A DNA stretch of 64,000 bases from Platanthera guangdongensis (Eukaryota; Streptophyta; Magnoliopsida; Asparagales; Orchidaceae), in the NCBI GenBank assembly GCA_039583875.1, contig CM077166.1:83140564-83204563 (forward strand), given 5' to 3'. Below the pieces are notes generated by a model. That model did not search any database, was not told the DNA's origin, and worked only from the letters and a program-made list of their open reading frames with translations. The position numbers and the translations under genes are program-made. The number at the start of each line of letters is the position of its first letter. Within the stretch, counting starts at the first letter, position 1. Positions 10,807 to 20,785 of this stretch are shown in pieces.

Positions 10807-11537
10807 GGACTCCAATGGGTTCAACTATGTCTCTGGACAAGGATGAAAAAGGGAAACCTTTTGATGAAACCAAGTACAAAAGCATTATTGGATCCTTGCT
10901 CTACCTTACTGCAAGTAGACCCGACATAATGTTCTCAACATGTGACTGTGCTAGATTTCAGGTGAACTCCAAGGAATCTCACTATGCTGCTGCAAAGCAG
11001 ATTTTGAGATACCTTAAAGGTACACCAATTCTTGGCTTATGGTACCCAAGAAGTAATGATAGCGAACTAATAGGTTTTTCAGATGCAGATTTTGCAGGGA
11101 GCAAAGACGACATGAAAAGCACTTCCGGGACATGTCAATTCTTTGGAAGAAGACTTATCTCCTTGAATAACAAGAAGCAAAACTGTGTTGCAATCTCAAT
11201 GGCTAAGTCATAGTACATCTATGCAGGCAGTTGCTGTGCACATTTACTTTGGATAAAGAATCAGTTTGAGGGCTACAACATGAAGTTTGAAAAGATTCCA
11301 TTATTTTTCGACTCTTCCAGTGCAAAAGCAATAGCCAACAACCCAGTCTCGCACAGCCGGACAAAGCACATAGAGCTAAGGTATCACTTCATCCGGGAGC
11401 ATGTGGAGCATGGGGACATAGACCTTCAATATGTCTCTACAGATAGACAAATTGCAGACATTTTTACGAAGCCGCTGGACGAGACCAAGTTCTCGTTCTT
11501 CAAAATAGAACTTGGGTTGCTCAACAAAGAAGACTAG
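10807..11537 (+). pseudogene. Copia C RT/RNase H, second part
   Basis: This continues the RT frame after LTR D: SLLYLTASRPDI, then RNase H with SDADFAG, STSG and KHIELRYHFIR, ending with the DIFTKPLD block near the usual Copia pol C-terminus. One TAG lies at about 11210. The first five bases are the D target duplication. Confidence 0.9.
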
Positions 11538-11847
11538 AGAAGATGGACTTTCAAGAAGACTAGAGAAGATGGATTTTCAAGAAGGCTCAAGGCTCAAAGA
11601 TGGAATTGGACAAAAGAGCTGAAGCAACCAAGGTGAAGATTTGTGAAGAAATTGGACTCTTCAAAGAAGATGCTATTACAAAGCTATCTGTTGAAGTAAG
11701 AAAGGGGTAGGGACTGGTAAAAGAATATCTTGAAAAATATTCATAGTTCTTATGCTTGCTTACACTGCTTTATATACTTAGCATTCTTTTTATGTCCATA
11801 ATTCACCTTAGTGTAAAGGGTTCTGACTTCTACAAATAGAGGGAGAT
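11538..11847 (+). other. C 3' untranslated spacer and polypurine tract
   Basis: This is the non-coding run from the pol stop to the 3' LTR. It contains a short tandem duplication (AAGACTAGAGAAGATGGA occurs twice near its start, with one change) and ends in the purine run AATAGAGGGAGAT just before TGTTGGG. That run is the plus-strand primer site. Confidence 0.75.
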
Positions 11848-12515
11848 TGTTGGGTATTGTATCCACACTAACCCAGATTTGATGAAGTCATCCTTGAACT
11901 AAGATGAATTAAGTTGTATTTGATGCTTGGTTTTAGTTATGTGATTGCAGGAATCTTATGGGAAGTGTAGACCAATGCCAATCTACAATGGGTCACCAAA
12001 CACAGGACCATACAATGTAATCCCTCATTGTGTGCTCCAAGGTGTTAACTCATGTGTAGCCTCTCTATTTATATACACTTCATATTCAAGCTCTAGGACT
12101 ATGTGAAAAGACGTGATGCTGGTCATCCCTTAGAAGAAGAAAAATCTGTCAAGAAAATTTTCCTAATTAAAGTACTCGAGTAGTTCTTTATTTACTCGAG
12201 TAAGTTACTGAGTTCACACTCAAGTAATAATACTCCTACTCGAGTAGCTAAGATATATCCCGAGTAGTCAATTGTGGCTCTCGAGTAGTTAAGACAACTA
12301 CTCGAGTAGTTTCTTTTCTCCTCTCAGTTTTACAGAAATTCTCTTCACAAAATTTTTCTATATTAAATACTCGAGTAGTACTATATAGTACTCGAGTAGT
12401 TCTATCTTCTGTCTCGAGTAGTTGAATTCTGACTCTCGTGTAGTTCGCACTTACTCGAGTAGTCTAAGTAATGTACTCGAGTAGTTCATCTACTACTCAA
12501 GTAGTCCAGTGTTTA
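11848..12515 (+). mobile_element. Copia C 3' LTR, U3 part only
   Basis: It repeats the start of the 5' LTR, including the beginning of the CTCGAGTA array. It stops at GTTTA (12511-12515), where element A's LTR begins. The remaining two thirds of this LTR are not in the window. If A is complete, they should lie beyond its right end, preceded by GTTTA. Confidence 0.88.
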
Positions 12516-12704
12516 TGTTGAATCCCTAGTAAGATTTGGGCTAAGATCACTAAGTTAGGATCATATGACCCACAATGTATAGCCATGGTCATGGTTGTGT
12601 CCTAGAGTCTAGGCCAATACCTCAGTAGCAACATCACATGGACCAGCCATCATCAGACAGCCAGAGACTCAAAGACTTAGAGATTTTCCAGAGACCAAGT
12701 AAAA

Positions 12705-13590
12705 TGAGTTCGACGTTCGTCGAACCCAGATCGATGATTGTCATGCTCAGCATGACGATCTTAGAGAAAATTCTCTGAGCTGAGCTCGATGAACTTGGTG
12801 CTCAGGTCGACGAACTTTGGACATTACACTTCAACACTTCAGAAAGGCTGTGTCGACACACAGAGAAATTGTGTCGACACACAGAATAACTGTCGACACC
12901 AATTGTGTCGACACCAAAAGTCAGATGTGTCGACAAACAGGACTTGTGTCGATACACTCAAGATCAACACCAGAAGTCAGTTGTGTCGACACACAGGACT
13001 TGTGTCGACACACTCAAGATCGACACCTGAATCCAACTGTGTCGACATACAGGACTTATGTCGACACACTGAATACAGCTCGATGAACTTCATTCTCAAG
13101 TCGACGATCTTTGGACTCAACCTTCAGTATTCCTAGTTTAGTTGTTCTCTAAACTCAGGTCGACGAACTTAGTTCTCTGGTCGATGATTTCTGGATCCTT
13201 TACTTCAACCAGAAGCTTCTCAATTTTTTAAGTCCAGATTCATCTTCAGTCAACGAATTCCAGATCCTCTGCTCGACGAAATCAAATTCTTAGGTCGACG
13301 ATTTCTGGATACTTCAACTCTTTCATTTCAGAAGCATCTGTGAATATTCTTAAGTCCAAAATCAACTCCAGTCGACAAAGCCAGTTATCAGCTCGACGAA
13401 CATCAGACACAGAAAAGGCAAAGTTTCTGAAGCATATAGTTCTGTTATCAGATTGACGATCTTGGAACTCAGCTCGACGAACAGAAGTTATCTGATCGAC
13501 GAACACAACAACTCAGCTCAACGAGCTGTGGACTCAGCTCGACAAACTGTGGACTCAGCTCGATGATTTCTGTCATCTGTTCGACAATTC
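12705..13590 (+). repeat. GTGTCGACAC and TCGACGA motif array in A's U3
   Basis: I find about five exact GTGTCGACAC palindromes and several one-base variants between 12845 and 13075, embedded in a repeat of about 75 bases containing ACAGGACTTGTGTCGA. On either side, TCGACGAAC, TCGACGAT and variants occur every 30-50 bases. GTGTCGACAC also occurs in the Gypsy LTR of F, and TGTCGACA in that of B. Confidence 0.85.
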
Positions 13591-14292
13591 CCGACTTAGT
13601 ATTTCATTCCTCTGTCCTCATTCTATGACAATAATTTCTGAATGATTAATGACAAAAGATTCTCTGAATATTACCGTTGGACGGTGCATTGATCATGGCT
13701 TTCATCAAAATTATTGTTTTCCATTTTTCCAAGGGACAGTTGTGGAAATAAATCAATGCAGTTTATTCTCTAGGCCGTAAGCATTGATTGCAGCAGAGGA
13801 ATTCAAATTTCGAAAGACAAATTCCTTCAGAAAATATAAAAGAGATTTTTCTCTTTTCCTGAAGATAGAAATGAACACAGACAAGAACACAGCATACATA
13901 GAAACACACAGACACATAAAGAATTACAGTCACTCTGTCTTCAGGAGTCTCTCTGCTCCATCATTCTTTCACAGCTTTCTGATACAAAAAAGAAGCCCTA
14001 GGCCAGAGACAGATCTGCTATTGAAGAAGAAGAACAATCAATCTAAATCTAGAGTCTTCTTTCTTCATCACTCCAGGAAACTTCAAAGGACAATAACTAC
14101 TCCATCTGTCAAGAAGTTCCTGCAGATTTCTCTGATAAAGGCTTAAAGACTGAATGCCTATCACCCTGCAGCAAAGCTCTAGATTTCCCTGAACTATTCT
14201 ACATCTTAGGGAGAGCTACTTGCTAATATCATATCCACTTGTCTTCTCTCTGATTGTTGATAGAGAAGACACCATCACCTCTCACCCCTCTC

Positions 14293-14300
14293 TATATAAA
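14293..14300 (+). promoter_or_regulatory. TATA box of A 5' LTR
   Basis: TATATAAA lies about 390 bases before the LTR end, consistent with a Copia promoter. The palindrome array lies about 700 bases upstream. Confidence 0.5.
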
Positions 14301-14684
14301 GGATTGTCATCTCCCTTCAAAAGTGATTCTTGGTTACAAGTCACCTGACCAAAAGACTTGAGATTTGGTTTTTGAGCACCTGATCAAAATCTTATTGGTG
14401 TCAGACACCTGATCAAAAATCTGAGTGGATTCCTACCAGGGTGGCAGAAGAGTGGATGTACCTAGGTTGTGGAACCACTATAAATTTCTTGTGTTGTCTG
14501 GTTGCCCTTTCTTTTGTTTCTTGTTGTGCCTGTGATTGTTAGTTAGTTGTTGCTGTGTTTTATCTTTTAATCTCTTTCTTACAGCACTAGGACATGTCTG
14601 CAATAGCCAGAAAATTTTATAAGCTTTAAATACTCTATTCACCCCCCCTCTAGAGTATTCCTGATCTAACAGCTCACTTTCAAT

Positions 14685-14696
14685 TGGTATCAGAGC
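14685..14696 (+). other. A primer-binding site (tRNA-Met)
   Basis: TGGTATCAGAGC is the standard plant Copia primer site, two bases after the LTR end. Confidence 0.9.
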
Positions 14697-14792
14697 AGGT
14701 TCCTTTGGTTGTACAAGCTAACTCTTGAACCAAATATCCTTTGTTAGAACTAAATTTTATTTTTATTTCCATTTAGATTTATATACACAGCT

Positions 14793-15886
14793 ATGACACA
14801 GAACAAGGATTATGCAAGCACCAGACCTCCAGTTTGCAACCTAAACAGGTTTTCCATCTAGAAGGCAAGAATTAAATTATACATGAATTCTATTGATGAG
14901 GATATATACAACTCTATTTTGATAGGTCCCCCTCAAGCTTCAACTTCTGCAACATCTACAAGCACTACTGTAGTTCCACCACCTGAGTGGACTGAGGCCC
15001 GGAAGAAAGCAAAGATTGTTGATGCCAAGGCAATGAACATATTGGCTCAGACTATGTCAGATGACATCTATCAGAAGGTGGCTGAGTGCACCTCTGCAAA
15101 AGTAATCTGGGATTCACTCAACCAAATGGTTGCTGACTCAGTAGATGAGAGGAAAGATAGAAGATCAAACCTCACCACACAATATGAAAACATCAAAAAG
15201 GATGAAGCAAAAACAGTTGAAGTGATGTACAATAGGCTTAGCTCCATCATCAGTGAGCTAAGGACCTTAGATAAAGAAATCACCTTGACTGAAGTAAATG
15301 ACAAGATCTTTATATGCTTCCCAAGCTCATGGGATTCAAGGATCTGGCCCATCATGGAGGCCAGAAGCCTAAATGAGATATCCACTGAATCTCTATTAGG
15401 AAAACTAAAGTCCTATGAACAGCTGATAAAATCCAGGGAGGCAGTTGAGCAAAGAACACCCCCTCCAGCAAGAAAAGAGCATAACATTGCTTTCAAAGAT
15501 GTTGATGAGACAGAGACTCCTTCAACAAATGAAGACCTCATGAGTCTTTCTGCCAAAAGATTCTATAAGACGGCAAGAAATGATTTCAAGAGGAAGTCAT
15601 CAAGGCAGAATGACAAGCCTAGATATGATAAGACACCAACCAAAGAAGTTGTGTGTTTTGGATGTAGGAAGCCTGGGCACTTGACCACTAAGTGTCCAGA
15701 GAATCAGAAGAAAGACAAGAGAAGAGAAAAGGATACCAGGAGAAAGCACAACAGCAGACCTTCTTCTAGCAAATACAAGAAGAAGGAGAAAGGTTTTGTG
15801 GCTGAAACCTGGAGTGAGACTAAAGAAGAATCAACATCTTCCAGCTCCAGTGAAGGTAAGGTAGAAGCAAGGGCCAAGGAGGTTTA
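14793..15886 (+). pseudogene. Copia A gag, N-terminal part
   Basis: The ATG at 14793 is the first in the frame. A TAG at 14859 interrupts it early, after which the frame is open to the B insertion. The product is a Copia capsid domain (AKAMNILAQTM, VIWDSLNQM, YNRLSSIISELRTL, LLGKLKSYEQ) followed by one CCHC knuckle, CFGCRKPGHLTTKC (about 15655-15697), and a Lys/Arg-rich, Ser-rich tail. Gag would package the element RNA in cytoplasmic particles. The frame is cut at the GTTTA target duplication. The correct continuation starts at 39499, not in the LTR codons that follow here. Confidence 0.9.
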
Positions 15887-15989
15887 TGTAACGTCCCGAA
15901 TCACACTATGCCCCTCGTGTATATTTTGAGTCAGGAGAGCTGACTAGGGTTCATGGGGAGTGCTGACAACAGGGCAGCACATGTGAAAA

Positions 15990-16658
15990 GGAGGAGAAAT
16001 TAGACAAGCATGAGACACGGGTAGAGACACGGGCGTGTCCCTACACGTGTGTGTGTGCATCGAGTTGATCTCGACGAGGCATGTCGAGATCGAGGAGATG
16101 TGTCGACATAATGTGACACGGGTAGCGACAACGGCGTGTCCCTAACCGTGTGTGTCGATTTACACTCGACAGCGCGTGTCGAGACTGACGAGCTGTGTCG
16201 ACATCATGTGACACGGGTAGCGACACGGGCGTGTCCCTACCCGTGTGTGTCGAGTTACACTCGACAAGGCGTGTCGAGACTAACGAGATGTGTCGACATC
16301 ATGTGACACGGGTAGCGACACGGACGTATCCCTACCTGTGTGTGTCGAGTTACACTCGATAGAGCGTGTCGAGATCGACGAACTACGTGTCGAGATCAAT
16401 GAATTGTATGACACAGGTAGCAACACGGGCGTGTCCCTACCCGTGTGCCAATGTGTCGAGTTGAGTTAGTCGAAATGTATCTCGATAAAGACACGGCCAT
16501 GGAACATGGCCGTGTCATGTGGACACGGGTCGGGATACGGGTCGGGACATGTGTGTGTCCCTACCCATGTCAAGTATTGAACCGACACGGAAACTGTCGT
16601 TGCCGTTTCGCCCAAGCAGGACACGGGTGAGGACACGGGCGTGTCCCTACCCGAGTCA
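15990..16658 (+). repeat. ACACGGGCGTGT palindrome array in B's U3
   Basis: About five units of 95-105 bases carry GACACGGGTAGCGACACGGG, a complementary CCCGTGT, the palindrome TCGAGTTACACTCGA, and GTGTCGACAT. Units start near 16012, 16115, 16210, 16305 and 16410. Two shorter ACACGGG clusters follow and end about 7 bases before the TATA box. The array is also in the 3' LTR, where G inserted into it. Confidence 0.9.
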
Positions 16659-16664
16659 CTTTTC

Positions 16665-16672
16665 ATATATAA
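16665..16672 (+). promoter_or_regulatory. TATA box of B 5' LTR
   Basis: TATATAAG directly follows the array and is conserved in the 3' LTR at 36750. Confidence 0.6.
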
Positions 16673-19388
16673 GGGGAAGAGAAAACCCTAGCCATTTTCA
16701 TGCTCACTTAATCCCTGTTTCTGAGAGAAACTCTTGTTGAGAGAAGGAGAGTTTGCTGGAGCAAGTTCTAGGGAGGAAAAATCCGCCAACGCCGCGAAGG
16801 AGAAGATGTCGCCAAGGAGAATTACGAGATCCATGGCCGGAAATTTTGGTACCGCTAGAACCGAAGTGAATTTCCTACCCTCTCCCTTGGTGCTAGATCT
16901 GTAGATATTTAGGTGGTGTCTTCAACCTCTCTAGGGTGAGGCCAATCCGGGGCTTGTGCTCTTGGTTAGTGGTGTCTTCAACCTCTCTGATCTTCTATAT
17001 GGAGATGGGGGATGGTTTCGTGAAGAGCAAAGGCCTCTTGAGGTTGAATAAGGGAGGAGATTTTCCGGAATGATTTGGGAAGATCGACCTGAGGAGGAAG
17101 ATGAACCGATGTCGTTCATTCCTCCTTAAGATGCGTGCAGAATCTGTATTCTGCACGCAGCGATCTTCGTGGCCATGTTTAAGCATGATATGTCCAGATA
17201 TGGGCTTTTAGCTAAACTTGAAAGTTGAAGCCCTTGAAAATACCTTTCCAACGAATAGTTGCACAACTTCAGGCGAAGTCTGTAGCCACAGGAAAGTCTA
17301 AACGAAAATGGTGTTCAACAAATCCTGCATGCAAAAATTGTGTTCTGTACGCAGCGGACTTCAAGTCCGATTTCAAATAGTATAATATCAAAATTGGGTT
17401 GAGGTCAGAATACGAAAGTTGTGGAACACGGAAAGACCTTTCCATCGTGGGGTTATACGTCTTCACCGGAGTCATGTAGCTTCGGGAATCTCCGGTCGAA
17501 TCTGCTATCCAGATTCAATCTGCACCTAAATTCTGGGCTTTTTATAAGATGGGTTTTGATTCGGTGGAAGTTTTATTGCAAGTTACTTGGCTTGGATGAA
17601 CCCTTATGATTAATCATTTATTGCATGATTGACGAATCTTATTAATTAGATTTCATATAATCAAATTGTGAAGCAATCTTATTTAAACGAATTGACTTGA
17701 TAAGAATTGAAAGATTGTTATTTGTGCGCATCATATATATTATGTCGTTAACATATGGAAAGTGTGATGGATCTTTACATGCGCATCATGTTCATAATAG
17801 GTTAGTACTTTTGGAAAGATTTGTAAATCTTTATATGCATAACATGTTATATTATATTGTCATCATTTGGGAGTCATATAGAAGAATAAATCATGGCCAT
17901 GAGTATGTTTGATTAATGAATTGAGTTTAGTAGTGCAATACTTAGAGCGTCGTCTCCCTACGGGTAGTATTGTGAATGGATGTAGGTACGGTGTTGACCG
18001 TCACTTGTTTGGTTGAGTTTTGATAAGGTATGGATGGACGGTTGGGCTGTGTCCTCGTGCTTACTTCCGAGGCCCCTTCCTTGTTATGTTGATGTGGCAT
18101 TTGCATGCGGTGTGAGTCGACACGCGGTGTCGTAATTCTGGGTTAAGGATAGTGTGGCAGGTCTACGGGCTCGCCAGTCATCACACCGACGGGAGTCGAC
18201 AGTTAGACTTTGGGCGGTTGGTCTGTGTCCTCGGTGTTCACGTCCCGGGGCCCCTTCCGTGCCAAGTGAACGGTTGGGCTGTGTCCTCGTGCTTACTTCC
18301 GAGGCCCCTACCGGGTCACGCAAGGCAAGTTCAGGTTGTGTTCTTGGTGCATATCTACCCAAGACCCCGCTGGGCCATAGTACGCATGGGGTCCGTTGTT
18401 GTGTTCTTAACGTTGAGGCGTACGGAGGCCTAGGTGAAGTAGTGTGGATACCCGCCTAGTAGTAGAAGTGCCGTTCTACTGTAACCGCCTGGCCACGGCG
18501 GCTGATGCCTGAGAGGTTAGCTACCTTCTCAAAAAGTGGGAACTATAGTCTGTGTCGACATAGCAATTGCATGTGTGTGATCATGGGTGAGTCAATGCAT
18601 AACATTCATAGCATTTCATAACATTGCATAATAAGAACCTCATCGTATAAGTTTGTATGGGCACTCTTATACGATGAGTTACCTTTATGTAACCCGATCC
18701 TTAACTTATAAGTTTGTATGTGCATTCTTATAAGTTAATTTACCTTCATGTTGTTACTTATACATGTTAGTTTGCTGTAGCTCTTAAATATTTGCTAGGT
18801 CATGTTATTGTTACTCTTACACTACTGCCGCCTGCTTGTACTTCTTTTACTTGCACACATATACATTACCCTTGTTCCTTCTCTCCTCCCGGTGCCGAGG
18901 AGTCGCCGGGGGAGCGGATGTGAAACCACTTAGTCGTTTCGACTAATAGTTTCTATGTCTTCCTTTTTAGGAGGTCACGCCGCGGGTAGAGCTGCCGCAG
19001 ACAACGCAGCAGGACAGCCAGGCTAGGACCATAGGGCCTGAAGTGACGGTGCCATCGATACCGTCGGTTACAGATGTTAGTATTTTAATACTCTGATGGA
19101 GCCCATTTGGGTAATGTTTAGCTGTACTCTGATAAATTGTAGAAGCATGTTTTAGCTTCTCCTTTATTGATGTATTCGGACATTATTACTTAGTGTAGAT
19201 TTTGACTTCTCTTGCTTATTATATTTGGTTGGGTTGGCATGTACTATTGATATTGTTGTAGCCGGCGGAATAGGCGTCTTGTGATACAGGTTAGCCCGTG
19301 TGCTAATGCTACCGAAAGGTGGCTATTCCGGGAATAAGACTCCCCCTTCATGTCGTGTTTTGAGATCCGGGAGGGGGGGTCTTACAAA

Positions 19389-19397
19389 TGGTATCAG
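19389..19397 (+). other. B primer-binding site (tRNA-Met)
   Basis: TGGTATCAG lies two bases after the LTR end. The match to the tRNA-Met complement is shorter than in A or C, and the next bases have diverged. Confidence 0.75.
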
Positions 19398-19581
19398 TTT
19401 GCCACGATCCTCAACTAAAGAAGTCATTCAACAATGGTGCCACCCCGGTTTGATTAGTCAGTTTGGGGACAAACTGACTTAGCGGAAGCAGTGGTGTGCC
19501 CATATGTAATTCACGCTAAGTATGTCCAACTTTGACCTTAAAATTAGCCAACCTGATCATATGTTTGCATTTTATGTGTAG

Positions 19582-20689
19582 ATTCCAGCGCTCGATGAGC
19601 AGGTGAGAGGAACTCCTACGCCCTCCATACCCACTTCCACTCAGTTCCAACAATCTGAGTTGGGGCTGACGCTCACTGCCATCCTCGATGCGTTTAGGGC
19701 GCAGTAGCCCCCGGTGCAACAACATGACCCGAGCTCCAACTGGCTGAGCACCTTCTGGGCTCTATCCCCTCCCGCCTACCTTGAGACGGAGTCAGCCGTA
19801 CGTACAGAGGAATGGCTAGACACGGTTCTGGAGTTATTGGCTGGTATCCGTTGCCCGGCCAACATGGCAGTGACATTGGCGGTGTCCGTCTTGGACTCAC
19901 ATGCTAGGAGGTGGTGGAAGTCCCTCATGGGCTCTACCTTCCAAGGCTGGGTCTACACAGAGATAAGTTGAAGTGAATTCTCGGGTGTTTTCTTGGAGCA
20001 CTTTATCCCTACATCGGCTCGAGATGAGCTTGAGCAGAGGTTTCTTCTACTAAAGCAGGGATCAAAGTCGGTTACGGAATACCAGCGGGAATTCCAGCAT
20101 CTCGCAAGGTTTGCGGATTCTTACGAGTTGGATGACAGAGGTTATGCCAAGCGCTTCTACAAAGGGCTGCGAGATCCCCTAAGGTAGTCCCTTTTGTTTA
20201 TAGCGGACGGAAGCTTGGCAGAGATCATTGATATGGCGAAAAGATTGGAGGCGGACCAGTTGGGATGCAGTAAGAGGCCTGCGGAGGACGTGATGGAAGC
20301 CGGCCTATGGAATAGAAGGAGGCGAGACTTCAGAGGAGGAAGAGGATATCAAAGAGGTGGAGGGCATGTCCACCGGAACTATAGAGTGGAGCATCCGGTT
20401 CCGCAGTCGCCTGCGTTGCCTCCACCACCACAGCCTCAACAATTTCAACAACCTGAAGGGCGTCGTGGTCTGGTGTGCTTCGAATGCAACCATTCGGGCC
20501 ACATCCGACGTTTCTGCCTGCAGCTATTTGGGAACGTCCCTCCTGCTCTCCGTCCGACAGCTCCTCGAGGGCAGGGTCACGTGCGTGGTTGAGGACGAGG
20601 ACCGCGAGGAGGTAATCCCAGCCCTGCTAGGGATCAGGTGTACGTGCTTGACATGGCGCAGGAACGGAACACCCAAGATGTGATTGCAG
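19582..20689 (+). pseudogene. Gypsy B gag
   Basis: A Tekay-type Gag in one frame holds the capsid region (RRWWKSLMGSTFQ, VTEYQREFQHLARF, RFYKGLRDPLR), an Arg/Gly-rich linker and a single CCHC knuckle, CFECNHSGHIRRFC (about 20479-20520). In-frame stops are TAG 19705, TGA 19969, TAG 20185 and TGA 20590. The true start is unclear. An ATG at 19522 is in frame, but a TAG at 19579 follows. After 20590 the frame continues open to DVIAG, where the GT...AG segment begins. Confidence 0.85.
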
Positions 20690-20785
20690 GTATGATTTAA
20701 TTAATTAACAAATTTTCATGGTCTAACTTGAATTGATTAAGACTTACTAGACACCTAGCAATAAGTTTTAGTTATTGGTACTTAG
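20690..20785 (+). other. Putative 96-nt intron at the B Gag-protease junction
   Basis: The segment begins GTATG after an exon ending GCAG and ends TACTTAG before GC. It is AT-rich, has in-frame stops and contains CTAAC, a plausible branch point. Removing it joins GAT GTG ATT GCA G to GC ATT GTG, giving a continuous Gag-protease frame across a split Gly codon (phase 1). Element G has a 94-nt segment at the homologous point with the same phase. Unspliced RNA would stop two codons in. Confidence 0.65.

Larger units (their letters stand above)
5006..12515 (+). mobile_element. Copia element C, internally deleted, 3' LTR truncated
   Basis: The 5' LTR starts TGTTGGGTATTG and the same sequence restarts at 11848. 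They bracket a tRNA-Met primer site, an RT/RNase H coding remnant and a polypurine tract. Gag, protease and integrase are absent: RT sequence starts about 30 bases after the primer site. Solo LTR D sits inside RT/RNase H. The 3' LTR stops at 12515, where element A begins. In the first 148 bases of the two LTRs I count eight substitutions and one indel. Confidence 0.9.
12516..14682 (+). mobile_element. Copia A 5' LTR
   Basis: It starts TGTTGAATCCC and ends ...CTTTCA, two bases before the primer site. Palindromes GTGTCGACAC and TCGACGA/TTCGTCGA fill 12700-13590. A TATA box lies at 14293, and GTGGATGTACC plus GGAACCACTATAAAT (about 14452-14485) near the 3' end are shared with C's LTR. The frame at 13784-14146 is within the LTR and has no recognisable domain. 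Confidence 0.88.
15887..19386 (+). mobile_element. Gypsy B 5' LTR
   Basis: It starts TGTAACGTCCCG and ends GGTCTTACA. Order: palindrome array, TATA box at 16665, leader with AAACCCTAG, then a long non-coding stretch. All open frames inside it (such as 18154-18459) recur in the second LTR with changes and have no domain I recognise. At 3.5 kb it is long for an LTR. Confidence 0.92.

Noticed and set aside
16010..16660. CRISPR-like array of regularly spaced repeats
   Set aside because: The units are about 95-105 bases with similar spacers, palindromic throughout, inside an LTR, in a plant genome.
18152..18459. Two frames of about 95-100 codons in B's 5' LTR, also seen near 38263
   Set aside because: They are offset frames over the same GC-rich LTR sequence, present in both LTRs, with no domain.
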